Part shown: in pieces, positions 42,943 to 51,508 of the stretch
Layout of the letters: each line of letters begins with the position of its first letter
How positions within the stretch are numbered: the first letter of the stretch is position 1
Origin: Frankiales bacterium
Lineage (GTDB): Bacteria; Actinomycetota; Actinomycetes; Mycobacteriales; Jatrophihabitantaceae
Assembly (NCBI GenBank): GCA_025966315.1
Contig: JAOPUZ010000026.1
Coordinates: 1-64,000 of the forward strand
Length of the DNA: 64,000 nucleotides
Reading direction: 5' to 3'
The notes under the pieces: model-generated
Seen by the model: the letters and a program-made list of their open reading frames with translations, nothing else
Databases searched by the model: none
What the model was told of the DNA's origin: nothing
Translations under genes and position numbers: made by a program

Positions 42943-44009
42943 CCGCGGCCCGCCTGAAAGAACTGCTCGCCGCGGCGGTCAAGCTCGAGCTGGCGACGAT
43001 CCCGCCGTACCTGTGCGCGCTCTATTCGATCCGGCCCGGCAGCAATCAGCAGGCGACTCTCGTGCTGCGCTCGGTCGTGGTGGAAGAAATGCTGCACATG
43101 GTGCTGGCCGCCAACGTCCTCAACGCGATCGGCGGCCGGCCGCAGGTGGCCGGCCGGGAGCACGCCCCGCATTACCCACACGAGCTGCCGGACGGCGTCA
43201 TCCTGGATCTGCTGCCGTTCTCACCCGCGGCGATCGAGTCGTTCTTGCAGGTCGAGAATCCCCAATACCTACCGACGCTTACCGCCCCGGACAGCGCGGC
43301 ACTGCAGGTCCGCCGTCCCGAGCTGCACACCTCGCACGCGGTCGCCGTGTCGGAGCGTCCCACAACGATCGGTGCCTTCTACCAAGAGATCACCGAGACC
43401 TTGAAGGCCGTCGCCGCGGACATCGGTGAGCCGGCGTTGTTCTGTGGCGACCCGGCGCGCCAGATCGGCGCCGAGTTCTACTACGCCGGCGGCGGGTCAC
43501 CGACCAGAGTCACCGATCTCGAATCGGCCTGCCGCGCCCTGGACGAAGTCGTCGACCAGGGCGAGGGCGACATACTTTCCCCCTATGACGCCGACGGGGA
43601 CCTCGCCCACTACTTCCGCTTCCAGCAGCTGAAATACAACCGGAGTTATCTGGCCGCCGACGAGATCGGCACGCCGACCGGCCCGGCCATGGGCGTCGAC
43701 TTCAAGACCGTCTACCCGATGCTCGCCAATCCGCGCACGGCCGAGTACGACGATCCGGACCTGAAAGCGGCTTCCGTACGGGCCAATCACAGCTGGTCGC
43801 AGCTGCTCCAACAGCTGGACGCCGCCTTCGACGGGCGACCCGACGCTTTGCTGCCCGCGGTGCACACGATGTTCCGGCTCCGTGACGCGATGCTCGTGCT
43901 GCTGGCCAATCCCTTACCCGATCACCACGGCCGGCATGCGGGGCCGACATTCGAATGGCAACCATTCACCACAGCGAAGGCAGGGACGAATCATGATCTT
44001 TCCCCGTGA
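42939..44009 (+). CDS. Ferritin-like (PF12902-type) protein 1
   Basis: 356 residues from ATG 42939 (four-base overlap with the GMC stop). The helical core begins LKELLAAAVKLELATIPPYLCALYSI, and Glu17, Glu50 and His53 (EEMLHMVLAANVLNAIGG, an ExxH motif) are likely diiron ligands; further acidic candidates sit in AFYQEITE and GAEFYYAGG. This is the fold of the iminophenylpyruvate dimer synthase/VioB-associated ferritin-like family. In this operon it probably handles electrons or peroxide from the GMC enzymes. A second copy follows, so the module is duplicated. Confidence 0.77.
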   Translation: MTAARLKELLAAAVKLELATIPPYLCALYSIRPGSNQQATLVLRSVVVEEMLHMVLAANVLNAIGGRPQVAGREHAPHYPHELPDGVILDLLPFSPAAIESFLQVENPQYLPTLTAPDSAALQVRRPELHTSHAVAVSERPTTIGAFYQEITETLKAVAADIGEPALFCGDPARQIGAEFYYAGGGSPTRVTDLESACRALDEVVDQGEGDILSPYDADGDLAHYFRFQQLKYNRSYLAADEIGTPTGPAMGVDFKTVYPMLANPRTAEYDDPDLKAASVRANHSWSQLLQQLDAAFDGRPDALLPAVHTMFRLRDAMLVLLANPLPDHHGRHAGPTFEWQPFTTAKAGTNHDLSP

Positions 44010-45915
44010 CGCCACGCGGCGAACCGACCACAAGGCAGCCTCGGAGACTTTTTACGACGTCGTCGTGGTCGGGTCTGGGATCAGCGGCGCGATCATCGCC
44101 GAGCAATTGAGCCAGGCCGGCAAGCGGGTGCTTGTGCTCGAAGCGGCAGCGGACGAAGACCGCTCGCTCAAGGGATACGAAGGTTTCCTGTCACGTTTCT
44201 ATGCCGCGGCCAGTAAGGACAACCAGTCGCCGTACCCGCACAATCCGAACGCACCCATGCCGCGCAGCACCGACGCGCGCCGCATCTGGCCGGGGCAGCC
44301 CGACTCCTCGGCGTACCTGGTGCAGAACGGCCCGTTTTCCTCGGACACGACGTACACCCGGGTGCTCGGCGGTACCACGATGCACTGGGAAGCCAAGACC
44401 CCGAGGATGCTGCCGCAGGACTTTCACCTGCGCACCATGTTCGGCTTGGGCCAGGACTGGCCGCTGACCTACGACGACCTGTCGCCCTACTACGTCCAGG
44501 CCGAACGGGAACTCGGTGTCTCGGCCGACGTCGAGCACCAGAGCTACCTCGGCGCCACGTTCGATCCGGGCTACGTCTTCCCGATGCACGAATTGCCCCT
44601 GTCCTACCTGGACAAAGTGGTCGCCAAGGGGGTCGACGGCACGTTCGTCGAGCTTGACGGTGAGCAGTTCGAGCTGTCGGTGCGCGCCTTCCCGCAGGCA
44701 CGCAATGGCGTGCCCAACGCGGCCTACGACAACGGAAAGGGCTACGTCCCGGTCGGCGCGGTCAACACCCACCAGGTCGAGGAGGGCGAGCGCTGCCAGG
44801 GGAATAACAATTGCGTGCCGCTGTGCCCGGTGCAGGCCAAGTATCACGCCGGCAAGACCCTGGCCAAAGCGCTGCAGGACGGCCGGGTGGATCTGCTGAC
44901 CCGAACCGTCGCGTCGAAAGTACTCGTTGATCCGGCGACCGGGCGGGTCGACGGCATCGAGGTCAAGGTCTACCAGGACCCCGAGTCACCCCAACACACG
45001 ACGATGATCATGCGCGGGCAGATCTTTGTGCTGGCCGCGAACGCGATCGAGAATCCGCGCCTGATGCTGGCCTCCGGGCTGAGCGGTTCGAGCGGGCTGA
45101 TGGGCCGCAATCTGATGGATCACGCCTACCTGCTGAGCTGGGCGCTGTTGCCCGAAATGGCCGGCACCTTTCGGGGGACGAACTGCACCGGCGGGATCGT
45201 CGACCTGCGGGCCGGCTCGTTCCGTCGGCAGCAAGCCGCCTTCGCCGTCGACATCCACAACGACGGGTGGGGCTGGGCCACCGGCGCGCCGTATTCGGAT
45301 CTGGTCGATCTCGTCGACCAGCAGAACCTGTTCGGAGCCGAGCTGCGCCGAGCCCTGCCCGATCGGATCAGCCGTCAGCTGCTGCTGGCCTTGATGATCG
45401 ACGTACTGCCCAACGAGAGCAACCGGGTCACGGTCGACCCGGCGTACACCGATCAGCTCGGCAACATGCGCCCAGTCATCTCGTACACGGTGCCGGAATA
45501 CACGATGCGCGGCGTCGCCTACGCGCGCCAGTTCGCCCGCCAGGTCTTCCAGCGACTCGGCGCCGCCGACCACACGGCGTATGACCCGACGGACGGCGCT
45601 TACCTGACGTATGAGGGTGAGGGCTACGTCATCCGGGGCGGCAACCACCTGGCCGGCACGCACATGATGGGGACGAATTCCCGGAACTCGGTCGTCGACG
45701 CCCAGCAACGCAGCTGGGATCACCCGAATCTGTATCTGGTCGGCGGTGGGAGCATGCCCACGATCGGCACGTCCAACGTCACGCTGACCATGGCGGCACT
45801 GTGCTACCGCAGCGCGGAGCGCATTATCGCCCAACTTCAGGACGAGCTCTCGGCCCGGCTGCAGACGCCGGCGCCGACCGAACTGCCGATGCCCACGGTC
45901 GTGGCAGCGTCATGA
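43993..45915 (+). CDS. GMC-family FAD oxidoreductase 2
   Basis: 640 residues from ATG 43993, overlapping the end of ferritin-like 1 by 17 bases in another frame. FAD motif VVVGSGISGA at 25-33; C-terminal GMC region with GNHLAGTHMMG and GTSNVTLTMAAL. Cys268, Cys274 and Cys278 (CQGNNNCVPLC) repeat the C-x5-C-x3-C motif of the first copy. Both share the QAKYxAGKTL segment after the cysteines. The two GMC proteins are clearly paralogues and may oxidise different sugars or positions. No export signal is present, so electrons cannot go to a periplasmic cytochrome. Confidence 0.84.
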   Translation: MIFPRDATRRTDHKAASETFYDVVVVGSGISGAIIAEQLSQAGKRVLVLEAAADEDRSLKGYEGFLSRFYAAASKDNQSPYPHNPNAPMPRSTDARRIWPGQPDSSAYLVQNGPFSSDTTYTRVLGGTTMHWEAKTPRMLPQDFHLRTMFGLGQDWPLTYDDLSPYYVQAERELGVSADVEHQSYLGATFDPGYVFPMHELPLSYLDKVVAKGVDGTFVELDGEQFELSVRAFPQARNGVPNAAYDNGKGYVPVGAVNTHQVEEGERCQGNNNCVPLCPVQAKYHAGKTLAKALQDGRVDLLTRTVASKVLVDPATGRVDGIEVKVYQDPESPQHTTMIMRGQIFVLAANAIENPRLMLASGLSGSSGLMGRNLMDHAYLLSWALLPEMAGTFRGTNCTGGIVDLRAGSFRRQQAAFAVDIHNDGWGWATGAPYSDLVDLVDQQNLFGAELRRALPDRISRQLLLALMIDVLPNESNRVTVDPAYTDQLGNMRPVISYTVPEYTMRGVAYARQFARQVFQRLGAADHTAYDPTDGAYLTYEGEGYVIRGGNHLAGTHMMGTNSRNSVVDAQQRSWDHPNLYLVGGGSMPTIGTSNVTLTMAALCYRSAERIIAQLQDELSARLQTPAPTELPMPTVVAAS

Positions 45916-47012
45916 CCACCAGCCATCACCTCAACGGAGACAGCATGCCCGCGATCACCACGCTGGACGAGCTCTACGCCTATCTGGACTCGGCGATGCA
46001 ATTGGAACATGCGACCATTCCCCCTTATCTCACCGCGCTTTACTCGATTCGCCCTGGGACGAACTCGGACGCATATCACGTGTTGCGGGTGACGGTAGTG
46101 GAAGAGATGCTGCACCTGACGCTGGTCGCCAACCTGCTCAATGCGGTCGGCGGCACGCCCGATCTCACGGTGGCGGGATTCGTGCCCGACTATCCCGCCT
46201 ATCTTCCCGATGGCGAACGTGACTTCCAGGTCAGCTGTGCCCGCTTCTCGCGCGAGTCGCTGGGCACCTTCCTCGAGATCGAGCGCCCGCGCCAGGCACC
46301 GGACGAGCAGTCGAGGTTGATCGATCGAGGGCCCGCGCGACGCGGCCGGCTCGGGTCCGCACCCGGCAACAACCAGCTGCAGTACTACAGCATCGGCGAG
46401 TTCTACCAGGAGATCTCGCGCGGGCTGCACTACCTGCATGATCTGCTCGGCGACGCCCTGTTCTGCGGCGATCCGACTCGACAGGTCGGCAGCGAATACT
46501 TCTACTCCGGTGGCGGGGCGATCGTGCCGGTCAGCGATCTCAGGTCGGCGGAAGCCGCGATCGACCTCATCTGCGAGCAGGGTGAGGGCTTCGGGGGCGG
46601 CATCTTCGACTCCGAGGGCGAGCTGGCGCACTATTACCGGTTCCAGCAGCTCGTCCTCGGACGCTATTACCAAGAACGCGATTCCCGCGATCATCCGTCT
46701 GGCCCGCATATCGAGGTCGACTGGGACGCGGCCTACCCGATCAAGCAGAACGCCCACTTGGCCGACTACCCGGCTGATTCGGAGGTCGCCGCGGCGGCGA
46801 TCGCATTCAATACGTCCTACGCCGGCTTCCTCGACCTGCTAACCCGCGCCTACGGCGGCCGTCCGGAATTGCTGTTGGACGCCGTTACTGAGATGTTCCG
46901 GCTGCGCGATCAGATGACGCGGCTCATCCACAATCCGATCCCCGGCCTGGACGGCGTCAACGCGGCGCCGACCTTCGAGGTGTCCGTTCACCTGGCTGGG
47001 GTGGCGTCGTGA
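45912..47012 (+). CDS. Ferritin-like (PF12902-type) protein 2
   Basis: 366 residues from ATG 45912 (ATGA overlap with the GMC 2 stop). Glu32 (LEHATIPPYLTALYSI), Glu65 and His68 (EEMLHLTLVANLLNAVGG) are the probable diiron ligands, in the same positions as in ferritin-like 1. The second half has YQEISRGLHYLHDLLGDALFCGDP, also shared. It is more hydrophilic than copy 1 in the middle. It pairs with the second GMC enzyme by gene order. Whether it is an oxidase, an electron acceptor or a peroxide scavenger cannot be told from sequence. Confidence 0.77.
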   Translation: MTTSHHLNGDSMPAITTLDELYAYLDSAMQLEHATIPPYLTALYSIRPGTNSDAYHVLRVTVVEEMLHLTLVANLLNAVGGTPDLTVAGFVPDYPAYLPDGERDFQVSCARFSRESLGTFLEIERPRQAPDEQSRLIDRGPARRGRLGSAPGNNQLQYYSIGEFYQEISRGLHYLHDLLGDALFCGDPTRQVGSEYFYSGGGAIVPVSDLRSAEAAIDLICEQGEGFGGGIFDSEGELAHYYRFQQLVLGRYYQERDSRDHPSGPHIEVDWDAAYPIKQNAHLADYPADSEVAAAAIAFNTSYAGFLDLLTRAYGGRPELLLDAVTEMFRLRDQMTRLIHNPIPGLDGVNAAPTFEVSVHLAGVAS

Positions 47013-47506
47013 CCGGCCCCCGGCAACTCGACGGCTCCCGGCGGCTCGAGGATTTTCTGGCCTTCTCGGCCGAGGCGACGGCTTTCACCGTTTTCGAGCT
47101 GCGCGGTACCGGCCAGTCGCAGGCGTACCTGAACACCTGCGACGGGATCGTCGGAACCGAAGTCACCGATTGCCTGCTCGATCGCTATGACGCGGCCCGA
47201 TCGGCCGTCGTAGCCAGCGAGTCGACGCTGCCCGAGCTGCTGCGCCGCGACATTCTCAGCGACCCGCAGCTCGGACCGGTGGCCCGAAACATAGCCAAGA
47301 TGTGGTTCGTCGGAGTCTGGTACGAACTGCCACGGGCGTGGACCGAAGCGTTCGGCGCACGCGAGGGAAACGCCACCTTCGTGGTGTCGACCCAGTCGTA
47401 CACCGAAGGTTTGCTGTGGCCCGCGATCGGGGCGAACCCGCCGGGTGCCAAAGCGCCCGGATTCGGATCGTGGGCGCATCCCCCGCGCATTCCGGTATTT
47501 CCGTGA
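47009..47506 (+). CDS. Sugar dehydrogenase small subunit-like protein 2
   Basis: 165 residues from GTG 47009 (GTGA overlap). It shares the small-subunit pattern: FLAFSAEATAFTVFELRGTG, then LGPVARNIAKMWFVGVWYELP, and the GFGSWAHPP end like the first copy's GFGAWTV. No Tat or Sec signal. It probably serves the second GMC enzyme. The order of the two modules is small-GMC-ferritin followed by GMC-ferritin-small, so the operon is arranged almost as a mirror image around the centre. Confidence 0.75.
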   Translation: MTGPRQLDGSRRLEDFLAFSAEATAFTVFELRGTGQSQAYLNTCDGIVGTEVTDCLLDRYDAARSAVVASESTLPELLRRDILSDPQLGPVARNIAKMWFVGVWYELPRAWTEAFGAREGNATFVVSTQSYTEGLLWPAIGANPPGAKAPGFGSWAHPPRIPVFP

Positions 47507-49527
47507 CGCCCGGGCCGATTCGTTTCGGGCGCGAGACCACAGGCGACCTGGCTTTTGCCGAGCGGCGTGAGTGGCTGGTGACCAACGGCATCGGCGGTTA
47601 CGGTTCGGGAACCCTGGCCGGCTCGATCACCCGCGGCTATCACGGGCTGCTGGTCGCCGCCCGGCAGCCACCGGTTGACCGGCGATTGATGCTGGTAAAA
47701 CTCGACGAGACGCTCAGCTATCGCGGCTGCGGCTACGAGCTGGCTACGAACCGGTGGGCCAGCGGTGTCGTGGCACCGACCGGGTACACCAGCATCGAGA
47801 GCTTCGAGCTCGAAGGCTCAGTTCCGGTATGGCGTTTCGCCTGCGCCGAGGCGCTGATCGAGAAGCGGATCTGGATGAAGCAGGGGGCCAACACGACCTA
47901 CCTCGCCTACACCGTGGTCTCGGCGGCCGAGCCCGTCCAACTGTCGATCACCGCGATCGTCGACAACCGCGGTTTCCACGACACCGGCGCGGTGGCCTGG
48001 CCGGCCGAGGTATCGCTGATCAATGGCGGCCTGCAGGTCGCGTCCGGCGGCCCGGGCAGCCTGCCCCTGGTAATGCTGGCCAGCGCCGGCGAGGCGCACG
48101 TGGTCAACGAGCTGTACGAGGGCTACCTGCTCCCGGCCGAGACCGCCCGCGGCCTGACCGACCGCGACGATCACGTGCACGCCGGGACGTTCACCGCGCT
48201 GTTGGCGCCGGGTCAGACCCTGCTGTTCCTGGCCAGTGCCGAAGCCAACCCGGTCATCGAGGATGACCCGCTGGAGCAACGCCGAGATCGTGACCGGACG
48301 GTGCTGGCCGGCTGGGCCGGAATCGATGGCGCGGCGGGCACACCAGAACCGCCGGTGCGTCCCAGCTGGGTCGAGCAGCTCGTACTGGCCGCCGATCAGT
48401 TCATCGTGGCTCGCCCAACGGTGGATCAGTCGCACGGGCAGAGCGTGATCGCCGGTTACCACTGGTTCGAGGACTGGGGTCGCGACACGATGATCAGCCT
48501 GCCCGGACTCACCCTGGTCACCGGCCGGCCCGCGGTCGCGGCGGCGATCCTGCGGGCGTTCGCGCAGTTCGTCAGCGACGGCATGCTGCCGAACCGGTTC
48601 CCGGACGGCAGCGATGAACCGGTGTACAACACGATCGACGCGACCCTCTGGTATTTCCAGGCCATCCGCGAATATCACGACGCGAGTGGCGATGACGGGC
48701 TGCTGCGCGAGCTATGGCCGACGCTGCAACACATCATCGACTGGCACATCAAGGGCACCCGCTACAACATCAAGCTCGACCCGGTCGACGGCCTGCTCAG
48801 CGGGGGCGAGCCGGGCGTCCAGCTCACCTGGATGGATGCGATCGTCGGCGATCACGTGATCACGCCGCGAATCGGCAAACCGGTCGAGGTGAACGCGCTG
48901 TGGCATAACGCGTTGGTGGCGATGGCGGCGTTCGCGGCCCGGATCGATGAGCCCCCGAATGAATATCAGCAACGAGCCGAGGCCGCCGCGAACGGTTTCG
49001 ATCGGTTCTGGAACGCCTCGGCGGGTTACTGCTACGACGTGCTCGACGGCCCGGACGGCGACGACGACGCCCTGCGCCCGAATCAGCTGCTGGCCGTATC
49101 GCTGACCGGCAATCTGCTCGGGGCGCAACGGCAGAAATCCGTAGTCGACGCGTGCGCCCACGCCCTGCTGACCTCGCACGGGCTCCGTTCGCTCGCACCG
49201 ACCGATCCCGCGTTCAGGGGTTTCTACGGCGGTGACCAGGCGCACCGCGACGCCGCCTACCACCAGGGAACGGTCTGGGCTTGGCTGATCGGCCCGTTCG
49301 TCGACGCCCATCTTCGCGTCTACCGCGACCCGGTCGCGGCGCGGCGATTCCTGCTGCCGTTCGCAGATCACCTCAACGCGGCCGGCCTCGGCAGCGTGAG
49401 CGAAGTCTTCGATGGCGACGCACCGTTCTCGCCCAAGGGGTGCATCGCGCAGGCCTGGGGCGTGGCCGAGGTGCTGCGCGCGTTTGCCCGCATCGAGTCG
49501 TTGTCCGTCCCGCATCGCCTCAACTAG
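47503..49527 (+). CDS. Amylo-alpha-1,6-glucosidase-like glycogen debranching enzyme
   Basis: 674 residues from GTG 47503 (GTGA overlap). The N-terminal domain (EWLVTNGIGGYGSGTLAGSITRGYHGLL) and the catalytic (alpha/alpha)6 domain with HWFEDWGRDTMISLPGL, LPNRFPDG and YNTIDATLWYF match the archaeal/bacterial debranching glucosidases of GH133. Asp in WGRDTMIS and the Glu/Asp of the later WMDAIVG and HQGTVWAWL segments are catalytic candidates. It would cut alpha-1,6 branches of glycogen-like glucans. Together with the divergent glucoamylase it supplies glucose units for the dehydrogenases. Confidence 0.87.
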   Translation: MTPGPIRFGRETTGDLAFAERREWLVTNGIGGYGSGTLAGSITRGYHGLLVAARQPPVDRRLMLVKLDETLSYRGCGYELATNRWASGVVAPTGYTSIESFELEGSVPVWRFACAEALIEKRIWMKQGANTTYLAYTVVSAAEPVQLSITAIVDNRGFHDTGAVAWPAEVSLINGGLQVASGGPGSLPLVMLASAGEAHVVNELYEGYLLPAETARGLTDRDDHVHAGTFTALLAPGQTLLFLASAEANPVIEDDPLEQRRDRDRTVLAGWAGIDGAAGTPEPPVRPSWVEQLVLAADQFIVARPTVDQSHGQSVIAGYHWFEDWGRDTMISLPGLTLVTGRPAVAAAILRAFAQFVSDGMLPNRFPDGSDEPVYNTIDATLWYFQAIREYHDASGDDGLLRELWPTLQHIIDWHIKGTRYNIKLDPVDGLLSGGEPGVQLTWMDAIVGDHVITPRIGKPVEVNALWHNALVAMAAFAARIDEPPNEYQQRAEAAANGFDRFWNASAGYCYDVLDGPDGDDDALRPNQLLAVSLTGNLLGAQRQKSVVDACAHALLTSHGLRSLAPTDPAFRGFYGGDQAHRDAAYHQGTVWAWLIGPFVDAHLRVYRDPVAARRFLLPFADHLNAAGLGSVSEVFDGDAPFSPKGCIAQAWGVAEVLRAFARIESLSVPHRLN

Positions 49528-49571
49528 CTGCCCTGCCGGCCCGAACCCAGCTACCTAACAGGAGGACCCCC

Positions 49572-50483
49572 GTGAGTGCATCCGTCCTATTCGACCGCAC
49601 GAAAGTACATCTCGGCGTGACGCCGACACTCTGGTGGAACGACGACTTTCCCAGTATCGACATCGGCATTCCCTTCGAACAGTGCGTGAGCGAGATGGCG
49701 CTGGCCGGCTTCGAGGGCTGCAGTATTGGCCACAAGTACCCGACCGACATCGCCGTCCTGCGCAACGCGCTGGAGCTCCGAGGCTTACGGGTGTCGGAGC
49801 CGTGGACGAGTACGTACTTCACCAGCGAGGACATGTACCAGACGACGCTGCGCACGTTCCGGGCGTCGCTGGACTTCATCAAGGCCATGGGCGGCACCGA
49901 CCTGGTGGTCGCCGAGTTCGGTGGCGCGGTCAATCCGCTGCCGGTGGCGCTCTTCGCCAACCGTCCGCTGTTCGATGGCCGGCAGTGGTCCGCGCTCTGC
50001 GACGGGATGAACGAGCTGGGCAAGATCACGGCCGCGGAAGGCATGCGGCTGTGTTACCACCACCACATGGGCACCGGGGTGATGACCCGCGCCGACACCG
50101 ACCGGCTGATGGCCGGCACCGATCCGGACCTCGTCCACCTGTGTCTGGACACCGGACACGCCGCCTTCGCCGGGGACGACCCGTTGGCGCTAGCCCAGGC
50201 CTACGCCCCCCGCATCGGGCACGTCCACCTCAAGGACGTCCGGCCAGAGGTTGTCCTCGCCGTGCGCGAGCAGTACCTGACCTTTCAGGAAGCCATCGAG
50301 GCCGGCGTCTTCACCGTTCCCGGTGACGGCTCGATCGACTTCGTGCCCATCCTGCAGACCCTGGCCGACAGCGGGTACGAAGGGTGGCTGGTGGTCGAAG
50401 CCGAGCAGGATCCCGCGAAGGCCCCGCCACTGGAGTACGCCCTCAAGGCTCGGGCGTACCTGCGCGACGTCCTCGGGTGGTAG
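49572..50483 (+). CDS. iolE: Myo-inosose-2 dehydratase (IolE)-like protein
   Basis: 303 residues from GTG 49572 with AGGAGG seven bases upstream, the strongest ribosome site in this operon. It follows the IolE sequence closely: VTPTLWWNDDFPS, PFEQCVSEMALAGFEGCSIGHKYP, LCLDTGHAAFAGDDPLALAQ and a C-terminal FTVPGDGSIDFVPIL. The TIM-barrel ligates a metal with Glu, Asp, His and Glu. IolE dehydrates 2-keto-myo-inositol. No inositol transporter or iolBCDG gene is in the operon, so here it may act on another keto-sugar formed by the dehydrogenases; that is inference. Confidence 0.82.
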   Translation: MSASVLFDRTKVHLGVTPTLWWNDDFPSIDIGIPFEQCVSEMALAGFEGCSIGHKYPTDIAVLRNALELRGLRVSEPWTSTYFTSEDMYQTTLRTFRASLDFIKAMGGTDLVVAEFGGAVNPLPVALFANRPLFDGRQWSALCDGMNELGKITAAEGMRLCYHHHMGTGVMTRADTDRLMAGTDPDLVHLCLDTGHAAFAGDDPLALAQAYAPRIGHVHLKDVRPEVVLAVREQYLTFQEAIEAGVFTVPGDGSIDFVPILQTLADSGYEGWLVVEAEQDPAKAPPLEYALKARAYLRDVLGW

Positions 50484-50485
50484 CC

Positions 50486-51508
50486 ATGTCAACGACGCAA
50501 CGGGCCGTGTATTTCAGCTTCTTCATGTTCACCGCCGATCTACGGCCCGATGATCGTGCCTACAACGCGACCATCGCCCAGCACGTGAAGGAGCTTTCGT
50601 CGTTCGGTTACAACGGTTTCGACCTGCCGATCGCGCCGGCGGCCAGCACCGACTACCGTGCCGAGATCGAGAGCTACGCGGCACTGCGCAAAGCGCTCGA
50701 CAACGCCGGGCTGGGCGATGTCCCCTTCACGACCAACGTCGCGGTGACCAGAACCTTCAATCCGGCCTCGCCCTATCGGGAACAGCGGGAGGCCGCCCTG
50801 AGCTATCTGAAGTCACGCGTGGACATCACGGCCGCCCTCGACGGATCGATCATGGCCGGCCCGATCATCTTTCCCTACAACGTGTATCCGATCACCGACG
50901 CCGGTGAGCCGCTCTGGTCCGACGCGTTACAGGCGTGGGCCGCGCCCGGATATCGGCACGCGAGGGCAATCCTGCAGGAGCTGGGCGAGTACGCCGGCGA
51001 GCGGGGCGTGACCCTGGGCATCGAACCGGTCGATCACTGGGAGACGGCCGCGCCGAACCTTGTCGGTGACGTCGCGGACTTCCTCGACGGCATCACCAGC
51101 CCCAGCGTCGGGGTGTGCATCGACAGCTCGCACGTGGTGCTGGGCAGCGAGGGGCCGGCGGCGTTCCGGGCGCAGGTCGAGCGGCTGGCCGTCGGGCGGC
51201 GGATCAGCTCCATCCATGTCTCGGCGCCGGACCGCGGCGAGCTGGCCGACAGCTGGATCCCGTGGCGAACCTTCCTCGATCCCATCCTGCGCAGTTATGA
51301 AGGGCCTTTACTGGTCGAGGTGTTCAATGCCATCCCAGCGTTCGTGAACTCGTTCCGGCTGACCAGAAGAAAGTTCTGGTTCCCGGGCGAGGACGTGCCG
51401 GTACCCGGTGTCCCGGACGCGTACACCGTGGCCGCACAGGCGATCGAAACGGTGCGGCGTGAGCTGGCGCTGCTAGCCGGCGACCCGGTCGGGACGGACA
51501 TCTCATGA
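50486..51508 (+). CDS. TIM-barrel sugar isomerase/epimerase-like protein
   Basis: 340 residues from ATG 50486. It is a xylose-isomerase-like (AP endonuclease 2) barrel: FGYNGFDLPIA, IEPVDHWETAAPN, VGVCIDSSHVVLG and LLVEVFNAI supply the Glu, Asp, His and Glu metal ligands. This fold covers allulose/tagatose epimerases and the large subunit of C-glycoside-cleaving enzymes that act on 3-keto sugars. It starts just after the IolE-like stop and overlaps the next start (ATGA). I cannot pick between epimerase and lyase. A keto-sugar substrate would suit the operon. Confidence 0.78.
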   Translation: MSTTQRAVYFSFFMFTADLRPDDRAYNATIAQHVKELSSFGYNGFDLPIAPAASTDYRAEIESYAALRKALDNAGLGDVPFTTNVAVTRTFNPASPYREQREAALSYLKSRVDITAALDGSIMAGPIIFPYNVYPITDAGEPLWSDALQAWAAPGYRHARAILQELGEYAGERGVTLGIEPVDHWETAAPNLVGDVADFLDGITSPSVGVCIDSSHVVLGSEGPAAFRAQVERLAVGRRISSIHVSAPDRGELADSWIPWRTFLDPILRSYEGPLLVEVFNAIPAFVNSFRLTRRKFWFPGEDVPVPGVPDAYTVAAQAIETVRRELALLAGDPVGTDIS

